From Saprospiraceae bacterium (GTDB lineage: Bacteria > Bacteroidota > Bacteroidia > Chitinophagales > Saprospiraceae), in contig JAHDFP010000001.1 in NCBI GenBank assembly GCA_020628095.1, forward strand, positions 186,001-250,000: 64,000 nucleotides of DNA, given 5' to 3'. A program made the position numbers and the translations under genes. Shown one piece after another: positions 55,952 to 64,000 of this stretch. Each line of letters opens with the position of its first letter. The stretch's first letter is position 1. Under the pieces are notes generated by a model. That model saw only the letters and a list, made by a program, of their open reading frames with translations, was not told where the DNA came from and ran no database searches.

Positions 55952-57583
55952 TTATTTTCTCTTCTCTCTAATTACCTCATCTTGCTGTATTCTAAGATTA
56001 CCGCACCCATCTATAAAAGCCTCAAATATATTTCCTGACGAAACTTCAAAGCCTGGCAATAAATCAATATGTGTACCAGAATCATAATCCACATCGGCAT
56101 TGATAAGTTGAGTAGACTGTAGAATACCGTCTGTTTCGAAATCTGCGGACGTATTTTGATTTCCCGTTAATGTATTAGGTCCAGCATAATCGGGTGGACA
56201 GGCACTGGAGCAATTAGTTCCGTCCACGAACATTACATTAGAATTAGTCGGATCTAACCAGGGTCTTAATCTAGCGTTATTAGCACTTCCATTCTGATCC
56301 CAAGAATACCATATTTTTCCATAGACATCAGGACCATTGGGGTTACTACATGACGCGGTTCCTCCACTTAGGTCTCCTATTATCCTCTTATTCTGATCAA
56401 AAATAGGAGAACCAGAAGATCCACCTTCGGTGGTCCCTTGCTCCCATACAACTCTCCAATGTGAGCCTATGGGAGATCCTCTAAAATTGTCATTACCCGC
56501 AGGCGGATCATTATCTACAGAAAATTTCTTCACATCTCCAGCAGGATGATGTATAGCTCTAGTATCTGTTACACCAGAGTTAGCCCTATTCCATCCAGCA
56601 TAATACACATCATAAAAATCAAGTGGATTGGTCGTGAGTTGTAATAAAAAGAAATCAGAATCAAAACCTTCCGCCACAACAGTCGCTCCCTGCACGGTCT
56701 GAGTGGTCGGACCATCCATTACAGGTGTTCCTGGACAAGCTGGTGTCGGACTGTCATAATTGAACATAAAAATATTATTCAAAACATCTCCTGGATTTCT
56801 ATTAGAAAAACAATGTTCGGCGGTCAAAAAGTAAGGTTGGCAGTTCTGACTCGTATTATTGATCAAGGCGCCTGTACAAATTCTATTATTATTTCCAGTC
56901 AATATAAGAGCCACCGATTTGATCTGATCACTCCATCCGTTAGCTATTCCGCATCCCACATCATAATTGCAAGATCCCGAATCCTGAAAGGCCTTGAGCA
57001 AAGAATTGACCTTTCCTCTTACAGAACGATACCCATGGACAATACCATTTATTACCACACGGTTTTTCTTGCTATGGTTAATAGGTTCTATGATTTCCAC
57101 ATAACAAATAGAATCCTTAATAAGGCCAGTCGCGAACTCTTTATTCTCTTTAATATTTTTATAAGTAAACGGTCCAATAAAATCTTCCTTGGACTGTCCG
57201 TAGACATATAGTCGAGTCTTTGTATTAATATCAAAAGCAGAATAGTTAAGGTTAATGGTTGTCGCAGACGGCGCACTTATTTTCACTCTCCCCACCCTCA
57301 TATCATTACTCAACGTATCCCATAGGAAATCCTCTTGCATGTCAATGTTCACATCATGCACATAACCAAACCTATAAGGAAGGCCTTCTTTCTTTTCTTT
57401 TTCATCTTGCGCTATTAGTTTTTGGTAGTTGAGTGCAGGCAGATTTATCTGAGGAAGCATTTCGTCCGTCATCTGATTTTCGATAGATGTAGGTGCTTCT
57501 GTAATATAGACAGCCTGAGTTATGGACACGTTTATTATTATAAAAAAAGCAAATAATAACGAACAGATTAATTTGTTACACAT
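55952..57583 (-). CDS. Secreted S1 (lysyl-endopeptidase-like) serine protease with the same C-terminal domain
   Basis: The 543-residue protein has a signal peptide (LICSLLFAFFIIINVSIT). A pro-region and beta domain (about 45-200) precede a trypsin-fold core with catalytic His in YFLTAEHCF, Asp in GFDSDFFLLQL and Ser in EGGSSGSPIF, and paired Cys throughout, like the Achromobacter lysyl endopeptidase group. The last 85 residues (CPPDYAGPN, ADFETDGILQST, VDYDSGTHIDLLPGFEV, FIDGCGNL) match the M23 protein next to it. The two genes lie head to tail on the minus strand 61 bases apart and may act together on surface or environmental protein. Confidence 0.92.
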   Translation of the reverse strand: MCNKLICSLLFAFFIIINVSITQAVYITEAPTSIENQMTDEMLPQINLPALNYQKLIAQDEKEKKEGLPYRFGYVHDVNIDMQEDFLWDTLSNDMRVGRVKISAPSATTINLNYSAFDINTKTRLYVYGQSKEDFIGPFTYKNIKENKEFATGLIKDSICYVEIIEPINHSKKNRVVINGIVHGYRSVRGKVNSLLKAFQDSGSCNYDVGCGIANGWSDQIKSVALILTGNNNRICTGALINNTSQNCQPYFLTAEHCFSNRNPGDVLNNIFMFNYDSPTPACPGTPVMDGPTTQTVQGATVVAEGFDSDFFLLQLTTNPLDFYDVYYAGWNRANSGVTDTRAIHHPAGDVKKFSVDNDPPAGNDNFRGSPIGSHWRVVWEQGTTEGGSSGSPIFDQNKRIIGDLSGGTASCSNPNGPDVYGKIWYSWDQNGSANNARLRPWLDPTNSNVMFVDGTNCSSACPPDYAGPNTLTGNQNTSADFETDGILQSTQLINADVDYDSGTHIDLLPGFEVSSGNIFEAFIDGCGNLRIQQDEVIREKRK

Positions 57584-57726
57584 AATTTGAACGCTTACAA
57601 GAGTTTCTGACTTTAATATAAATAAATCAATAATTGGAAAAATCTAGTACTAACGGCAGCTTATATAATAATCGTACTCATTGGGGTGTAGGATACAATA
57701 CTAATGCGAGAGACTATAGATAAGTG

Positions 57727-57800
57727 TGGAGCATATCGGACTCGAACCGATGGCCTCCACGCTGCCAGCGTGGCGCTCTAGCCAACTGAGCTAATGCCCC
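57727..57800 (-). tRNA. tRNA-Ala(GGC)
   Basis: On the minus strand the acceptor GGGGCAT pairs with ATGCTCC and shows the G3-U70 identity pair of tRNA-Ala. The D-arm (GCTCAGTTGGCTAGAGC), anticodon stem CCACG/CGTGG with loop CTGGCAG (anticodon GGC), and T-arm with GGTTCGAGTCC are all normal. The CCA end is not encoded (ACA follows), so cca activity is required. Confidence 0.97.
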
Positions 57801-57827
57801 ATTAATCAATCAGACCACGACATAAAT

Positions 57828-58766
57828 TTAAGCATTAGATTGTTTTTTAATCAATTCCAATGCTCTCAATTCTAACCTTTTCTCTATTTCTTGACTATCG
57901 CGGTTGTTTGCTAAGGAATCAACGATAAATAATAGGGAATTAATATGTTTTGACATCCCTTCTATGAATTTCTTATCATACAATGAGGTGGATAAGGAGA
58001 TATTAGGTTGATCTAAGAAATCCATTCCTGACTCCATCATTAAGAGCATTTCGTCCCCTTGCGTGCTTATCCTGATATCACCCTGTCTATCCATAAGATG
58101 TCTAATAAAAGGAAATAAACTTTTTAGACTTTGATGAAAAGCGTTATCATCATTTGTATCATAATAAAATCCGTAATCAGGGTGTCTGACATAACTACCG
58201 AAAAGTTGAGCCAGTAAGCCAGGTTCACTTTGGATACGACTATTGGCAAAACGACGTCCTGGTATTTTGATATGCAAAAGCATACCATCAAAAACTGTCC
58301 TTCTTGATTTATCATTCTTTTTGGCAAGTTCTATCTCAGATATATAGAATATGGCCTTATCCATTACTCCTTTGATGACATCTTCCTCCTCATAAGAATT
58401 AGCTGAAATAAGCCTCGCACTTTTTATCAATGACTTGCCATTTTGATAGTCAGCATGGTATGAATATTTGACCTCAGGATGAAAGTTTTGCATAATCTCT
58501 GCTAAAGTAGCGGCCTTCGCATTTTTCTTAATTTCATTGAAAGGAAAATGGATTCTTATCAGGTATGTGATAAATGAGATAATCGCAGTTACCCCTCCGG
58601 CTACCAGCCCGACAGGAGTCGCAGAAAACATCATAAGCAACAGCAAAGCGAAGATTATGGGTAATAATAGATGCCATTTTAAGGTACTTTTTTTGACCTC
58701 CAATAAAGAGATACGCTTCTGCTCCAGTGTATATATAAGGCTTTTAGTCTCTTCTGTATTATACAT
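57828..58766 (-). CDS. DUF3137-family membrane protein
   Basis: This 312-residue protein has two adjacent TMs (about 30-47 and 51-70) and a long cytosolic C-terminal domain, which fits the DUF3137 family of unknown function. Family-like features include YSYHADYQNGKSLIKSARL, the acidic SYEEEDVIKG, ISEIELAKKN and a conserved LLHIKIPGRRF. No enzyme motif is visible. It is divergent from the DUF547 gene across about 150 bases. Confidence 0.8.
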   Translation of the reverse strand: MYNTEETKSLIYTLEQKRISLLEVKKSTLKWHLLLPIIFALLLLMMFSATPVGLVAGGVTAIISFITYLIRIHFPFNEIKKNAKAATLAEIMQNFHPEVKYSYHADYQNGKSLIKSARLISANSYEEEDVIKGVMDKAIFYISEIELAKKNDKSRRTVFDGMLLHIKIPGRRFANSRIQSEPGLLAQLFGSYVRHPDYGFYYDTNDDNAFHQSLKSLFPFIRHLMDRQGDIRISTQGDEMLLMMESGMDFLDQPNISLSTSLYDKKFIEGMSKHINSLLFIVDSLANNRDSQEIEKRLELRALELIKKQSNA

Positions 58767-58901
58767 ATTAAGTAATCTACAAACATTTAGTATAAGATCG
58801 ACAGGAGTTATATATCTAATTATGGTAAGTTTTCTTCTACAGGAGTCAAATTAAATCCACCTAATGTCAAAATGTTACAGTTCTATAATCATGAGCTAAA
58901 C

Positions 58902-58909
58902 TATCTTTG
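58902..58909 (+). promoter_or_regulatory. TAnnTTTG -7 box for the DUF547 fusion gene
   Basis: TATCTTTG matches the Bacteroidota -7 consensus and ends seven bases before the ATG at 58917. This decides the start, because the longer in-frame ATG at 58872 lies upstream of the promoter. Confidence 0.55.
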
Positions 58910-58916
58910 TGCTATA

Positions 58917-60416
58917 ATGAGCAGAATCATAGGAATCATATTCATACTTGGCTTATTCGCTATTAATCTGAATGGCCAATCAGACTTCTTAGACAACTAC
59001 AAAACCTTACTCGATCAATATTACATTAATGACAGAATCGATTATGAAAACATTAGACCTGATCTCATCGACAACACCTCGAAAGCTATAGAGGACACTG
59101 AGCTTTCATCTCTCCCCAGTTCCGAGCAAGTGGCTTACCTTATCAATATTTACAATTTCCTTGTAATAAAAAAGATAAAGGAGCGCTACCCTATTACAAG
59201 CGTTGCCGCTATTCCAGATTTCTTTACAAAAGAAATTTTCCAAGGATTAAGTCTTAATCAATTAGAAAAACGAATTTGTACAGAATACGGAAACCCATAT
59301 TTGCACTTTTTGCTGAATTGCGGAGCCAAAGGTTGTCCACCCCTACCCTTTGTAACATCTCAAAACATGGATGAATTAATAGGAGACGCTCTACAAAAAG
59401 ATCATATCGTCCAAATAAAAAAATCAAAGCAAGAGGTCCTATTGTCCAAAATATTTTATTGGAATGCTAAAGATTTTGGACCAGATCAAGAAATAAAAAA
59501 ACATCTGAGTGAAATTCTACTAATCTCTGATCTCGCAGATTATAATATAGATTACCTCGACTATGATTGGTCCATCAACGGATTAACGGGTGATGACATA
59601 TTACTATTTTATCCGACTAAGTTGTACGGGAAAGGTGGCGGCGAAGTCAAGATATTCAACAATTATTACACGCAATCAGATAATGGACTAAGATCTAATT
59701 TCTTTTCTAGTTTTATCCAAGTACTCATAGGAACAGATAAAAATTTGAATTTTGGATTTGATCTGAAATTAAGAAGTGTAGATCAAGGAAAAGATGGATT
59801 ATTCAGTGCCTTATCCTTCAGCACCGATTCTTTCTCGGAGAATGATGGTGTTCAATCCTTTGCAAGAGCAGGTATATCAGCGTTAGGACCACGTATAAGA
59901 TACGAGCCTTTTAAAGACAAGCCCAATATTAATTTCCTACATGCCATATATTTTGTTCCGATGTCAGATGCTCAAGGAAACGATGATTACGGCTACGCTG
60001 ATTTTGGACATTTACAAATATTCAATAATGCCTTTATAGAAAAAGAACTTTCGCTCAAGCGTCGCTTATTTTTTGATATAGGAGCGCATATAGAAAATGT
60101 CCGATTCGGTATTCCTTCTGGAGAAAATCACTTCATGCAGTTACAGTTTCCAGTTACTATGATCTATAGCTACATTCCATCGACGCAATGGACATATTAT
60201 GGATTAGCTAACGCGGCATTAAAACCTGTATTCAATTATAACGGAAATGCCATTACAAATACGGACATATCAGGCTATGCGCAGCTTGGTGCAGGTGTCA
60301 AATATTATGTATTCGATTTTCTTGAGTTAGAGGCAGTGTACACTTACTTTTTCGATACGACGCCTGGTCGACAAGCACATACATTTAACCTTGGGATGAG
60401 GTTATTTAGGTTTTAG
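58917..60416 (+). CDS. DUF547 domain fused to a beta-barrel-like C-terminal half
   Basis: This 499-residue secreted protein has a signal peptide (IIGIIFILGLFAINLNGQ). Residues about 20-225 are a DUF547 domain (DYENIRPDL, AYLINIYNFLVIKKIKERYP, LHFLLNCGAKGCPPLPF, FYWNAKDFG, LDYDWSINGL). The rest (about 235-499) is a string of amphipathic strands with aromatic girdles, ending LFRF, typical of an outer-membrane barrel. DUF547 proteins normally stand alone at about 250 residues, so the fusion is unusual; a lost stop cannot be excluded. The promoter box at 58902-58909 supports this start. Function is unknown. Confidence 0.85.
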   Translation: MSRIIGIIFILGLFAINLNGQSDFLDNYKTLLDQYYINDRIDYENIRPDLIDNTSKAIEDTELSSLPSSEQVAYLINIYNFLVIKKIKERYPITSVAAIPDFFTKEIFQGLSLNQLEKRICTEYGNPYLHFLLNCGAKGCPPLPFVTSQNMDELIGDALQKDHIVQIKKSKQEVLLSKIFYWNAKDFGPDQEIKKHLSEILLISDLADYNIDYLDYDWSINGLTGDDILLFYPTKLYGKGGGEVKIFNNYYTQSDNGLRSNFFSSFIQVLIGTDKNLNFGFDLKLRSVDQGKDGLFSALSFSTDSFSENDGVQSFARAGISALGPRIRYEPFKDKPNINFLHAIYFVPMSDAQGNDDYGYADFGHLQIFNNAFIEKELSLKRRLFFDIGAHIENVRFGIPSGENHFMQLQFPVTMIYSYIPSTQWTYYGLANAALKPVFNYNGNAITNTDISGYAQLGAGVKYYVFDFLELEAVYTYFFDTTPGRQAHTFNLGMRLFRF

Positions 60417-60502
60417 GGACAGCTATAAACTGTTAGTATAATATCTAAGACATATATTTACAAGAGTAAGAGGCACGCATATTGCAGTTTACTTTAAAGA
60501 TT

Positions 60503-61909
60503 ATGAGGATTATATGCTTCATCTGTATTACACTATCTAGTTCGTCATTGGCCTTCGGTCAAGTAGATGCGCACTATTGGACACACCAGTTTGGTGCTAA
60601 GGGTCTATTACTTAATGGGGCAGTTATATCTTCTGCCCATGACGAAACCTCAATATTCTATAATCCAGGCGCCATTGCGATGGACGAAGACATCGGATTG
60701 GCCTTCTCTTTCTTGACTCCGACCTATTCTATATTACGCACTAACAATTTTCTCGGTAATGAGACTAACATATCGGATACAGATCTTGGTTTTTCACCAG
60801 GATTCTTAGCAGCGCGTATTGCCCCGTTTGGGGATAATAATGTCGTCATTGGTTTCTCTTCATTTACCCGTTACAAATCAGACATTAACTTCCAAGATCG
60901 TGTCATAAACGAAATCCCTAATTCTCCCTTTGCTATTTTCAGAGGAGAACTGGAATTCAATAGAAAAATTTCCGAAGACTGGTTTGGAATATCACTGGGA
61001 TTCAGACTAAATGAAAATTTAGGATTTGGTATTTCTCAATTTTCTGTTTGGCATGACCAGCGATTGGACATTGACTTTAAAAAAGAAGTGCTTACAAGCG
61101 ACACTCCTCAAAATGTCTTTCTATCATGGCGTTCTGCTTTAGACTATTCGATTGATATCTATGGAGGATGGATAAGCAAGTTTGGATTATCTTATGATAC
61201 AGAATCTATTTCGCTGGGACTGACCGTGACATCACCGTTATATGGTATAATAAGAAAGTCTGCCGACTATGCCATAGATGACCAACGGGTAAGTATACCT
61301 GACGAATTTGTTACGACGAGATCTAATAGAAATGAAGTTAGCGATGTAGATTACAAATCTCCTTTGTCCATCGGACTCGGTATTGATTTTAAGGTCGAAA
61401 AGTATAGACTTTATTTATCATCGGAATATTTTAATGCAGTAAAGCAGTATACGGTTTTTTCTGAGACTGATGATTCTTTTGATGGTATCGCAAGTGGAGA
61501 TGCAGATATATTAATAGATATAAAAACCTCCAATCAAGCAGTCCTCAATATTGCCATTGGATTTGAGTATCAGAAAAATGAAAATGTCACTTTTCTGGGA
61601 GGCTTAAGAACAGATTTCAACGAAAGTAACAGTCTATTGCTCAATGATGAGGCCGAATATCTCGGCAGCACACCAGACGTATATCATCTTAGCGGTGGAG
61701 GGATGTTTAATTTTGGAAAGAATACATTTTCTTTTGGATTAGACCTAGGCTATGGACGTCGATCAGGCGGTAGACAATTAGTCGATCTATCTAATATCAA
61801 TGCGGAGAACATATTTACATTCACTGGTAATAACAATGTCAATAATCACTTTTTCTCTGCTATGCTATTCATTACTTATGACTTTATTTTTGATCATATC
61901 GGAGATTAG
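60503..61909 (+). CDS. FadL/OmpP1-like outer-membrane transport protein
   Basis: This protein of about 468 residues has a signal peptide (IICFICITLSSSSLAFGQ). The N-terminal region has the family's FGAKGLLLNGAVISSAHDETSIFYNPGAIA, corresponding to the hatch segment of FadL-type hydrophobic-compound channels, followed by a beta-barrel. FadL-like proteins import fatty acids or aromatics across the outer membrane. The substrate here is unknown. I use the ATG at 60503; a TTG at 60482 is in frame. It precedes holA by 32 bases. Confidence 0.85.
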   Translation: MRIICFICITLSSSSLAFGQVDAHYWTHQFGAKGLLLNGAVISSAHDETSIFYNPGAIAMDEDIGLAFSFLTPTYSILRTNNFLGNETNISDTDLGFSPGFLAARIAPFGDNNVVIGFSSFTRYKSDINFQDRVINEIPNSPFAIFRGELEFNRKISEDWFGISLGFRLNENLGFGISQFSVWHDQRLDIDFKKEVLTSDTPQNVFLSWRSALDYSIDIYGGWISKFGLSYDTESISLGLTVTSPLYGIIRKSADYAIDDQRVSIPDEFVTTRSNRNEVSDVDYKSPLSIGLGIDFKVEKYRLYLSSEYFNAVKQYTVFSETDDSFDGIASGDADILIDIKTSNQAVLNIAIGFEYQKNENVTFLGGLRTDFNESNSLLLNDEAEYLGSTPDVYHLSGGGMFNFGKNTFSFGLDLGYGRRSGGRQLVDLSNINAENIFTFTGNNNVNNHFFSAMLFITYDFIFDHIGD

Positions 61910-61941
61910 GTTTACTTTGCTTTGAGTAAAGAAAACTTAGG

Positions 61942-62940
61942 TTGGAACATCAGAAAATAATAGACGCTCTCAAGAAAAAAGACTTCTCACCTATCTACTT
62001 GCTACAGGGAGAAGAGCCATATTACATTGACGAAGTCATACAATATGCGGAAGCCAATCTATTAGATGAGGGAGAAAAGTCCTTTAACCAAGTCGTGCTC
62101 TATGGAAAAGAAACCAATGCCAAACAGGTCATAGATCAGGCCATGCAATATCCCATGATGTCTTCGCATAGAGTCGTCATACTCAAAGAAGCACAATATA
62201 TGAGTAGCTTCGAGGATTTATCCTCATATTTCAAAAATCCATCCCCTCAGAGTCTTTTGTTTATTTCTTATAAAAACAAGTCATTAGACAAAAGAAAAGC
62301 CGCATGGAAAGCCTTAAAGGACAAGGCCATTGTGATGACCACCAAAAAATTATACGACAATCAAGTACCTGGATTCATAACTCAGGTGGTCAAACACAAT
62401 AAACTAAAAATAGAAAACCAAACAACCAGAGTCATAGCAGAACATCTCGGCGCAGACCTATCCAAAATATCCAACGAGATAGAAAAAATAGCTCTTAATC
62501 TGCAAGAGGGAAACACCATCACCTTAGACCATGTGCAAGAATACGTGGGCATCAGCAAAGATTATAACATATTCGAATTGCAAAAGGCAATAGGACAAAA
62601 GGATAAAATCAAATGCTATAAGATTATCAAATACTTCTCTCAAAATAAAAAGGCCCACCCTATCCAGATGAATGTAGGCGCTTTATTCTCTTACTTTACT
62701 AAGCTCTTTTTGACAAAAAAATATGAGAGATCGGATAGTGGCACGCTGGCCTCTAAACTAAGAATAAGTCCTTACTTCACATCGGAGTATAAAAGTGCCG
62801 CTAAAAATTATTCTGTAGCGGATATCAAAAAAGCCTTCGGACTGTTACACATTATGGACAAACACTCCAAGGGAGTCGATAGTCGATACCCCAACGAATT
62901 ATCCCTATATCAAGAATTTCTATTTAAACTTTTCGCTTAA
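61942..62940 (+). CDS. holA: DNA polymerase III delta subunit
   Basis: The delta subunit opens the beta sliding clamp in the replication clamp loader. The 332-residue protein starts at a TTG and shows the usual order: N-terminal AAA-like fold with PIYLLQGEEPYYIDEVI, then AMQYPMMSSHRVVILKEAQ, the helical middle (ISNEIEKIALNLQEG, ISKDYNIFELQKAIGQKDK) and the C-terminal collar helices ending YQEFLFKLFA. It is convergent with the next gene, overlapping it by 17 bases. Confidence 0.93.
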   Translation: MEHQKIIDALKKKDFSPIYLLQGEEPYYIDEVIQYAEANLLDEGEKSFNQVVLYGKETNAKQVIDQAMQYPMMSSHRVVILKEAQYMSSFEDLSSYFKNPSPQSLLFISYKNKSLDKRKAAWKALKDKAIVMTTKKLYDNQVPGFITQVVKHNKLKIENQTTRVIAEHLGADLSKISNEIEKIALNLQEGNTITLDHVQEYVGISKDYNIFELQKAIGQKDKIKCYKIIKYFSQNKKAHPIQMNVGALFSYFTKLFLTKKYERSDSGTLASKLRISPYFTSEYKSAAKNYSVADIKKAFGLLHIMDKHSKGVDSRYPNELSLYQEFLFKLFA

Positions 62941-63328
62941 GTCGAAATCCTAGGTTCTCTGCTAATATGGCTGTTATGATTATTGCTAGTATACTGGTTA
63001 TGACAAACCATAGCGGATGTGGGATATACAAAAATCCAAATAGCACGGCAATAAGAGTAAAGATTGACGGAATGTAATTAATCAATCGGCTATGGGATAG
63101 TCTACTAGCAATCAATGTTCCTAAGAATACGGCAAGAACATAAGACACCAACAAAAAAGCAAAAGCACCAAAAGGTAATTGGGATAAATGATCCACCATG
63201 CCCTTCACATTATCTGGTGTCAAATTCTCTTTTGGTGGATAGTAGCGATGACTTAATCGCTGAACACTTCCAACTGTCACAACCACTGTAATTATCCCTA
63301 AAAAGACACCTAGCAGACTTCTTAACAT
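62924..63328 (-). CDS. Small four-helix membrane protein, unknown
   Basis: This 134-residue hydrophobic protein has about four TMs (5-22, 52-72, 85-102, 106-122) and a polar loop with RYYPPKENLTPDNVKGMVDHL after TM1. I do not recognise the family. It overlaps the end of holA by 17 bases on the other strand and is divergent from the PorV/PorQ-family gene. Confidence 0.75.
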   Translation of the reverse strand: MLRSLLGVFLGIITVVVTVGSVQRLSHRYYPPKENLTPDNVKGMVDHLSQLPFGAFAFLLVSYVLAVFLGTLIASRLSHSRLINYIPSIFTLIAVLFGFLYIPHPLWFVITSILAIIITAILAENLGFRLKRKV

Positions 63329-63466
63329 GCGTATCGATAGTTTTCTGCTTGAAAATTAATAATAATTGCAAGAAATTTATTCTTCGTCACAAATGTCGGC
63401 GCACATCCATATTATCATTACAACCTTTCTAATAACCAAGCTATAACATATTAAAAATTTATTTAA

Positions 63467-63474
63467 TATATTTG
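63467..63474 (+). promoter_or_regulatory. TAnnTTTG -7 box for the PorV/PorQ-family gene
   Basis: TATATTTG matches the Bacteroidota -7 consensus and ends three bases before the ATG at 63478, so any leader would be absent or very short. The region is AT-rich, so a chance match is possible. Confidence 0.35.
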
Positions 63475-63477
63475 AAT

Positions 63478-64000
63478 ATGGATTTATTAATGCAATGGCC
63501 CAAATATGTCGCATATCTGGTCATATTCTCTGTGAGCAACATTATGTATGGACAGGCGGATACTAAATTCGTCAACGAATTCCTCAACATAGGCGTGGGT
63601 GCACGAGCACATGGTATGTCAGGAAGCGTCACAGCATCGACCAATGATCTTACTTCTGCCTACTGGAATCCTGCGGGATTGGCTCTGATGGAAAGCGAAA
63701 TGCAAGTATCCGCAATGCATGCCGAGTGGTTTGGTGGCATTGCTAACTATGATTATATAGGTTACGGAAAAGTATTCAACGAACGAACACAAAGTTTCGG
63801 GTCGGCTACCGTCATAAGGATGGGAATCGATAACATACCTAATACTATAAATCTTATCGGCGCAGATGGCAGCATCAACTATGACAATGTCTTAGAGTTT
63901 TCTGCTGCGGATTACGCCTTTTTGCTATCATACGGTCAGAGAATAGGATCAAGAAGAAGTGGACTATATGTGGGAGGCTCTGCCAAAATTATTTTTAGAA
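63478..64000 (+). CDS. PorV/PorQ-family outer-membrane protein, 3' end beyond window
   Basis: I read 174 codons by hand from the ATG at 63478 to the right edge with no stop. A signal peptide (YVAYLVIFSVSNIMYGQ) is followed by the PorV/PorQ N-terminal signature NEFLNIGVGARAHGMSGS, ASTNDLTSAYWNPAGLALM and AEWFGGIANYDYIGYGK. PorV shuttles T9SS cargo from the translocon to the sortase, and PorQ and other paralogues have related roles; which one this is cannot be decided from the fragment. It fits the many T9SS cargo genes in the window. Confidence 0.88.
   Translation, partial: MDLLMQWPKYVAYLVIFSVSNIMYGQADTKFVNEFLNIGVGARAHGMSGSVTASTNDLTSAYWNPAGLALMESEMQVSAMHAEWFGGIANYDYIGYGKVFNERTQSFGSATVIRMGIDNIPNTINLIGADGSINYDNVLEFSAADYAFLLSYGQRIGSRRSGLYVGGSAKIIFR

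Noticed and set aside
58872-58916. Longer DUF547 protein starting at 58872
   Set aside because: The promoter box TATCTTTG lies between this ATG and the signal peptide start at 58917.

Overview
The window looks like a chromosomal segment of a Bacteroidota bacterium, most plausibly of the Saprospiria/Cytophagia side of the phylum and possibly marine. The signs are type IX secretion (T9SS) cargo with type A and type B C-terminal domains, a PorP/SprF-family protein and a PorV/PorQ-family protein, a SusC/SusD pair, DUF5686 and CarboxypepD_reg-like proteins, frequent TTG starts with no clear Shine-Dalgarno sites, and TAnnTTTG promoter boxes (the Bacteroidota -7 element). No phage, insertion sequence or CRISPR array was seen.

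Layout. 1-2987 (-) is a large surface protein with SprB-like and DUF11 repeats that runs off the left edge. 3287-5992 (+) holds a coiled-coil protein, a membrane-anchored PspA/ESCRT-III-like protein and the flavinyltransferase ApbE. 6154-8733 is a DUF5686 outer-membrane protein. 8756-11172 (-) is dusB-cca. 11376-13944 is a small Cys/Lys-rich secreted protein divergent from a histidine kinase/response regulator pair whose sensor is also Cys-rich. 14098-22722 is a seven-gene export operon (HlyD adaptor, TolC, MacB-type ATPase, two FtsX-type permeases, NtrC-type activator, NtrY-like kinase) with a candidate sigma-54 promoter and an upstream palindrome. 22757-23140 (-) is a stand-alone SET protein.

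23271-39127 is a T9SS surface-protein island. It has a PorP/SprF protein and two copies of a two-gene module, each a metzincin-like protein that has lost its catalytic Glu followed by a protein of about 1,313 residues with PKD repeats and a type B sorting domain. It also holds an IgGFc-binding-like protein with the same kind of C-terminus, an esterase with a type A C-terminus, and two small genes.

39436-54481 is a catabolic locus: GntR-type regulator, SusC, SusD, FG-GAP/ASPIC lipoprotein, glycerol-3-phosphate dehydrogenase, cytoplasmic alpha-galactosidase, galactokinase and glycerol kinase. Together these enzymes would convert an alpha-galactosyl-glycerol to galactose-1-phosphate and dihydroxyacetone phosphate. 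I infer that the substrate is floridoside/isofloridoside (red algae) or a galactolipid head group. This is the most attractive candidate for an undescribed system here.

54529-57583 (-) carries two secreted peptidases (M23 and S1-like) that share a C-terminal domain. These are followed by tRNA-Ala(GGC), a DUF3137 membrane protein (-), a DUF547/beta-barrel fusion (+), a FadL-like porin (+), holA (+), a four-helix membrane protein (-), and the start of a PorV/PorQ-family gene that runs off the right edge.
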